DNA from: Thunnus maccoyii
Lineage: Eukaryota > Chordata > Actinopteri > Scombriformes > Scombridae
Assembly (NCBI RefSeq): GCF_910596095.1
Contig: NC_056550.1
Coordinates: 26,589,001-26,653,000, forward strand
Length of the DNA: 64,000 nt
Reading direction: 5' to 3'
Position 1 is the stretch's first letter; each line of letters starts with the position of its first letter. The notes beneath the pieces are model-generated. The model did no database searches and was not told where the DNA came from. It saw only the letters and a program-made list of their open reading frames with translations. This document shows positions 60,210 to 64,000 of this stretch, piece by piece. Position numbers and translations under genes: made by a program.

Positions 60210-62090
60210 GGGCCTGAGCCCCAAAGGAGCGAAGACCCTCTTGTATCAGTTCTGTTTCTTTCTTTCTTTATTAATCCGCCACTTCAACCCTAAATTTGAC
60301 CCCCTAAACATGCGCAAAAACTCACCAAATTTGGCAAGCACATCAGGTCTGGTGAAAGATTTGATTAAATGTAAAAATTATCCCCAAAGTGCCAAAATGT
60401 GCTCTATAGCGCCACCTATGTCACTAAAATGGCTGCCACAGCCCGTAGGAATGTTGTAGAGAGATTGAAACAAAACTCAATTATTCATCTCATCAAGACC
60501 TACAAATCATATGCTGATACCCCTGACCTAAATCCAACAGGAAGTCCACAATTCACCCATGAAAGTATGACTTTGTGCCAATTTTGGACATGGAATAAAC
60601 TCTATCTCCTCCTAGGGCGTTAATGGTATTGGCTTCAAACTTTAATACATGACTTATCACACTGTGCTGAACAAAAGTTATTAAAAACTTTGTAATAACT
60701 CGAACGGTTTAGATTTCGTAAGCCCCAAAAGTTGGAGTGCCACATCACACCTTACAATGTAAACCAATGAGGAGGCAATCTCTGGGCATGGACTTTGTGC
60801 CAAACTGGGGCGTCTGACGTCTAAACTATAAGTCTGACCACTTTCAAACCTGTATCAATGGATTCGCAATGAAAATTCCTACTAAAATATGATTTTGAAT
60901 GTAAGATTTGGCCATAGTCATGGGATTTATGAAGATATTTCCACTAGAAGACTGCCCTGAAATCCTTCTCTCCAGCTGAGAGGGAGAAGGAGGGAAGAAA
61001 GTGGGGGGATGGGTGTCATGGTTAAATGGAGCTCATTTTTGAAGGATACAGCAGAAAGGTCTATATACATACAGTACATTATATACAAACTTTGTATGAA
61101 GTTTGGTGTTATTATCATTTATTTTACAATGAAAATGGAGAAAATGGAAAAAATGGAGTGAGAGTGACAGTTTAGTGATAAAGTGCTGCAGAAAAATAAA
61201 ATCGAAACTAAAATTTGTAGCTCTGTACTGCAGTTTTTCCTTTATTAGGGCCCAAGCACCTAGCGGTTGGCTCACACTCTCCATTCAAATATAGGAGCAT
61301 TTTTCTGTGTCCAGCTGCAGTTACTTATTGTCTCTACACACCTGACAGCAGTGTTCAATGCTTACTTTTTTGTCAAGGAGTACATGTGTCATGTTATCAT
61401 TTTTGGCGATTGCCGATATATGCACATATTTTTTCCCACTTGGCTGAGGAAACTATTACACATACAAGCATAGATTGTACTAAGTATGATCAAAAAAGAC
61501 AATATATGAGGGAAGAACTCAGGAAGACTGGAGTTCCGGAGATCAGCATTAAGACTTTAATGAACCTGCCAAGTGGGTGGAGTGGCAGTTTTTGGGGGGG
61601 TTTTTTGAGTTTATTAGACAGACAGGATTGATGTGTAGGATTTAATATTTGGTCCACAGTCCGAAGCGGAGCGGTAATGTGCCTAATATGCTATAATTAA
61701 GCTATCATTGAAGCGTGTGGCTGTGGCGTGGCGTTGAGTTTTGATGTTTCGCCATGACAGAGGAAACTGCTATAACTTTAGTGCAAATGCTCCAATCTGC
61801 ACCAAACTTTGCATGTTTGAGTCCCGGCCTGAACACGTCCTCATGACAATATTCAGTCAGTGATGCAAACTGGCTGAATAGCGCCCCCTACGAAATTGCA
61901 GCAAAGCAGCCGCAGCAGCGGGCAAAATAGTGGACAAAGGAAGTGATGTTTATCTCCTTGCACTGTCTGAAAACAGCCCAGGTCTGAAGACATCTACATG
62001 CCTGTGACAGAAGCCCTTCGACTGCGCCACGGCCCGACGTGCATAAAGGTGCAAAGGCCCGTTCAACGCCGCTTGCAGCTTTAATTATTT
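60210..62090 (+). mobile_element. Element E1, second insertion in opposite orientation
   Basis: Starts GGGCCTGAGCCCCAAAGG and ends GCTTGCAGCTTTAAT, the inverse of the ends of the previous copy. 60,240-60,960 is the inverse of 34,800-35,300 (GGAAGTCCACAATTC, GCGCCACCTATG). An inner boundary near 61,250 (GGGCCCAAGCACCTAG) suggests a second related element nested or in tandem. The flanking DNA is contiguous in the right arm at about 56,150. Confidence 0.65.
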
Positions 62091-62591
62091 TATGCTACTG
62101 TATAGGACTACACCTACTCAATTTCAGATTGAAATTCTGTTCTTTTCAGTGCACTACATCCTGGATTAAACTATAGGCCTAGGCTACCGGAAGCTCACGG
62201 TTCATTCTGGATATTGGAAATATTTCAAGGTTTTATTTATTATATCTTCTTTTAGTTCTTTTTATATCAATCTTTTGATACACAGACAGTATTTTTTAGC
62301 AGGATCAATTTATTTTTGGTTTGGTCTTCTCATTGGATTTGTAGACATTCTTTTGTGCCCTTTGATATTTGCTTTCAACAAGAACCGTATTCATCTGGAC
62401 GTGGATGTAAGATGTCCGGAGAAGACCTGTTCACCATACCTGGACTTTGTGTGTTTGCCTGCCCTCTAAACATTAATTAGATAAAATCTTGTCTAAACAG
62501 TCAAACAGATTTTGTCTCAAGCCATTTCATAACACAAACAAGGAACAGTAAATAGATGTTGTTAGGCTGTTATCAGCTTGGGCGGTCAGGC

Positions 62592-62598
62592 TATAAAA
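62592..62598 (+). promoter_or_regulatory. TATA box of pentraxin copy 3
   Basis: GGCTATAAAAACCCTCTG, with the common leader after it. About 20 bases of the upstream GA-rich block present in copies 1 and 2 are deleted here. Confidence 0.7.
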
Positions 62599-62813
62599 AC
62601 CCTCTGTTCAGATTTTCTGCAGCAGGGTCTTCACAGCGGCACAGTATGTATACAGCTTCATTCTGCTTTTATATCTTTATGTATTCTTTTCTATGCATCA
62701 GAACTACTGACAGTGGTGAAACACTGCATATAACTCAAAATTACAAGATGCATGAACATATGTGCAGTGAACTGAGTAAATTCTCTCATTTTCTGCAGTT
62801 TTGCTCGGACAAA

Positions 62814-63899
62814 ATGAGATTTTCATGCGTTCTTTTTCTCATTGCCATCTCCATGGAGTTGGCAGGTATTTGTCTACTTTTCTAGTGTCTTAATGTGCAT
62901 ATCTGTATATGCACGGTATAAATGTAATAGTTTGTTTGCAAATTTAAAAGTGAATGAATTAACTGACTGAAACTAATCGATAAATTGATCAACAGAAAAT
63001 GAATCAGCAATTGTTTTAATAGTTGATTAATCGTTTAATTTTCTGATATATTTATTATATATACACAGTAAATATGTAAATAGGGATGAAATAACAGCTG
63101 GCTGAAATGGAAAGAAGAAGAAAACCTAATTCTGTTGGTAGACAAGGTAATACTGAGACTTTAGTACCACATTAAAAAGCAGTGAAGATACTTGGAAAAT
63201 GATTGCAAACAAAATGAACGCAGGCTTTTGTGGCATCAATGAATTTTTGTGTTACTTGTGTTGCTGGCAAATAAAAGCAGTGTTACATCCAAACAAATGT
63301 TCAAATTAAATTCAAACAATAGACTAACAATACTTTACTCTGAATACATATACAGTATTTCATTACTGATTACATTTTGTACAGTAATTCCTTAACATAT
63401 CTCAGAAAGTTTGCTCACCTCTGTCTCTGTACACTTCTGAAGCTCCCTTAATAATATGTCTAAGTTATAAGAATTTGTTTCAATTAGAAGGTTTGCAAGT
63501 GTATATATGAAGAGAGTGTAAGTGATGGATTTTCATTTTTACTTTTAGGGTCCAGAATCCATACTTAAACAGTGTATTTGTAGTTTATTGACATACTCTC
63601 ATATTTCTACACATTTGCCGATTGGATGTTTTTTATGGTTAAAAGCTCTTTGGAACTTTCGTTAATAAAATCTCTGTTTCTTGTCTTTCAGTGAGTGTTA
63701 CCATTAAGACCGTGGTATTCCCCACAGAGACGGATACTGATTATGTTGAGTTGATCGCTCGTTAACCTCTGGACTTGGCGGCATTCACTCTGTGCATGCG
63801 TGTTGCCACAGAGCTCAGTTGCAAGCGTGAGGTCATCCTCTTTGCTTATCGGACTCCAAACGCTGATGAGCTGAATGTATGGCGTGAACAAGACGGCAG
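62814..63899 (+). pseudogene. Pentraxin copy 3, probable pseudogene (exons 1-2 in window)
   Basis: Exon 1 (62814-62865) encodes MRFSCVLFLIAISMELAG; exon 2 (63692-63899) has the expected 208 bases and intact splice sites. The frame reads VSVTIKTVVFPTETDTDYVE and then hits TAA at 63763-63765, where copies 1 and 2 have Lys (ELNPLKS/ELSPLKS). After the stop the frame continues as PLDLAAFTLCMRVATELS. Intron 1 is only 826 bases because the LINE and E1 insertions are absent. Exon 3 would lie right of the window. The upstream GA-rich promoter block is also missing, so loss of function is likely. Confidence 0.85.
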
Positions 63900-64000
63900 G
63901 TAGACACTTTGAGCTCCACACTTTGTGAAATCCACTTAAGATTAAAGCTCTGACTAAACTCTAAATAATTGACATGTTGACACATCACTTTAAAGCCCAA

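Overview
The window is nuclear DNA from a teleost fish, most likely a percomorph. The evidence is compact multi-exon vertebrate genes with canonical GT-AG introns, tandem C2H2 zinc-finger genes of the fish type, short pentraxins, and many dispersed repeats that I recognise as common in spiny-rayed fish. No accession or species can be named from the sequence alone.

Left third (1-19,406): three ordinary single-copy genes, all on the minus strand. They are the 5' end of tmem104 (exons 1-3; the rest lies beyond the left edge), a complete nine-exon Cys-loop receptor of the 5-HT3-like group (437 aa), and a complete twelve-exon tsen54 (512 aa), the structural subunit of the tRNA-splicing endonuclease. 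I built all three by following splice sites and phase; every junction keeps the frame. In human, TMEM104, TSEN54 and the Cys-loop gene ZACN all lie at 17q25.1, so this looks like a conserved neighbourhood.

Right two thirds (about 20,096-64,000): a mosaic of segmental duplications of one ancestral module, a C2H2 zinc-finger gene (call it ZNF) head-to-head with a secreted pentraxin (CRP/SAP family). I see about five modules. ZNF-A (+, 15 fingers) has only a pentraxin-upstream scrap beside it. Pentraxin 1 (225 aa, intact) has only a ZNF 3' scrap. Pentraxin 2 (225 aa, intact) has only a ZNF 3' scrap. ZNF-B (-, 11 fingers) has only an orphan pentraxin upstream region. The last module has a ZNF 5' scrap and a pentraxin copy with an in-frame stop. 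In every module at most one of the two genes is still whole. The ZNF-A and ZNF-B segments form a ~4 kb inverted pair 28 kb apart. Pieces of tsen54 (exon 2 plus intron 1) have been copied into the array after both intact pentraxins.

The space between is filled with LINE fragments (L2/CR1-like and others), a large fold-back element, a non-autonomous element family of ~1.2-1.9 kb whose ends can be read from empty-site paralogues, a 149-bp tandem repeat, and several dispersed repeats. No CRISPR, operon, tRNA or rRNA was found. I see no new defence or enzymatic system; the most interesting material is the architecture of the immune-lectin/zinc-finger array and a 5-HT3-like receptor that lacks a key ligand-box tryptophan.
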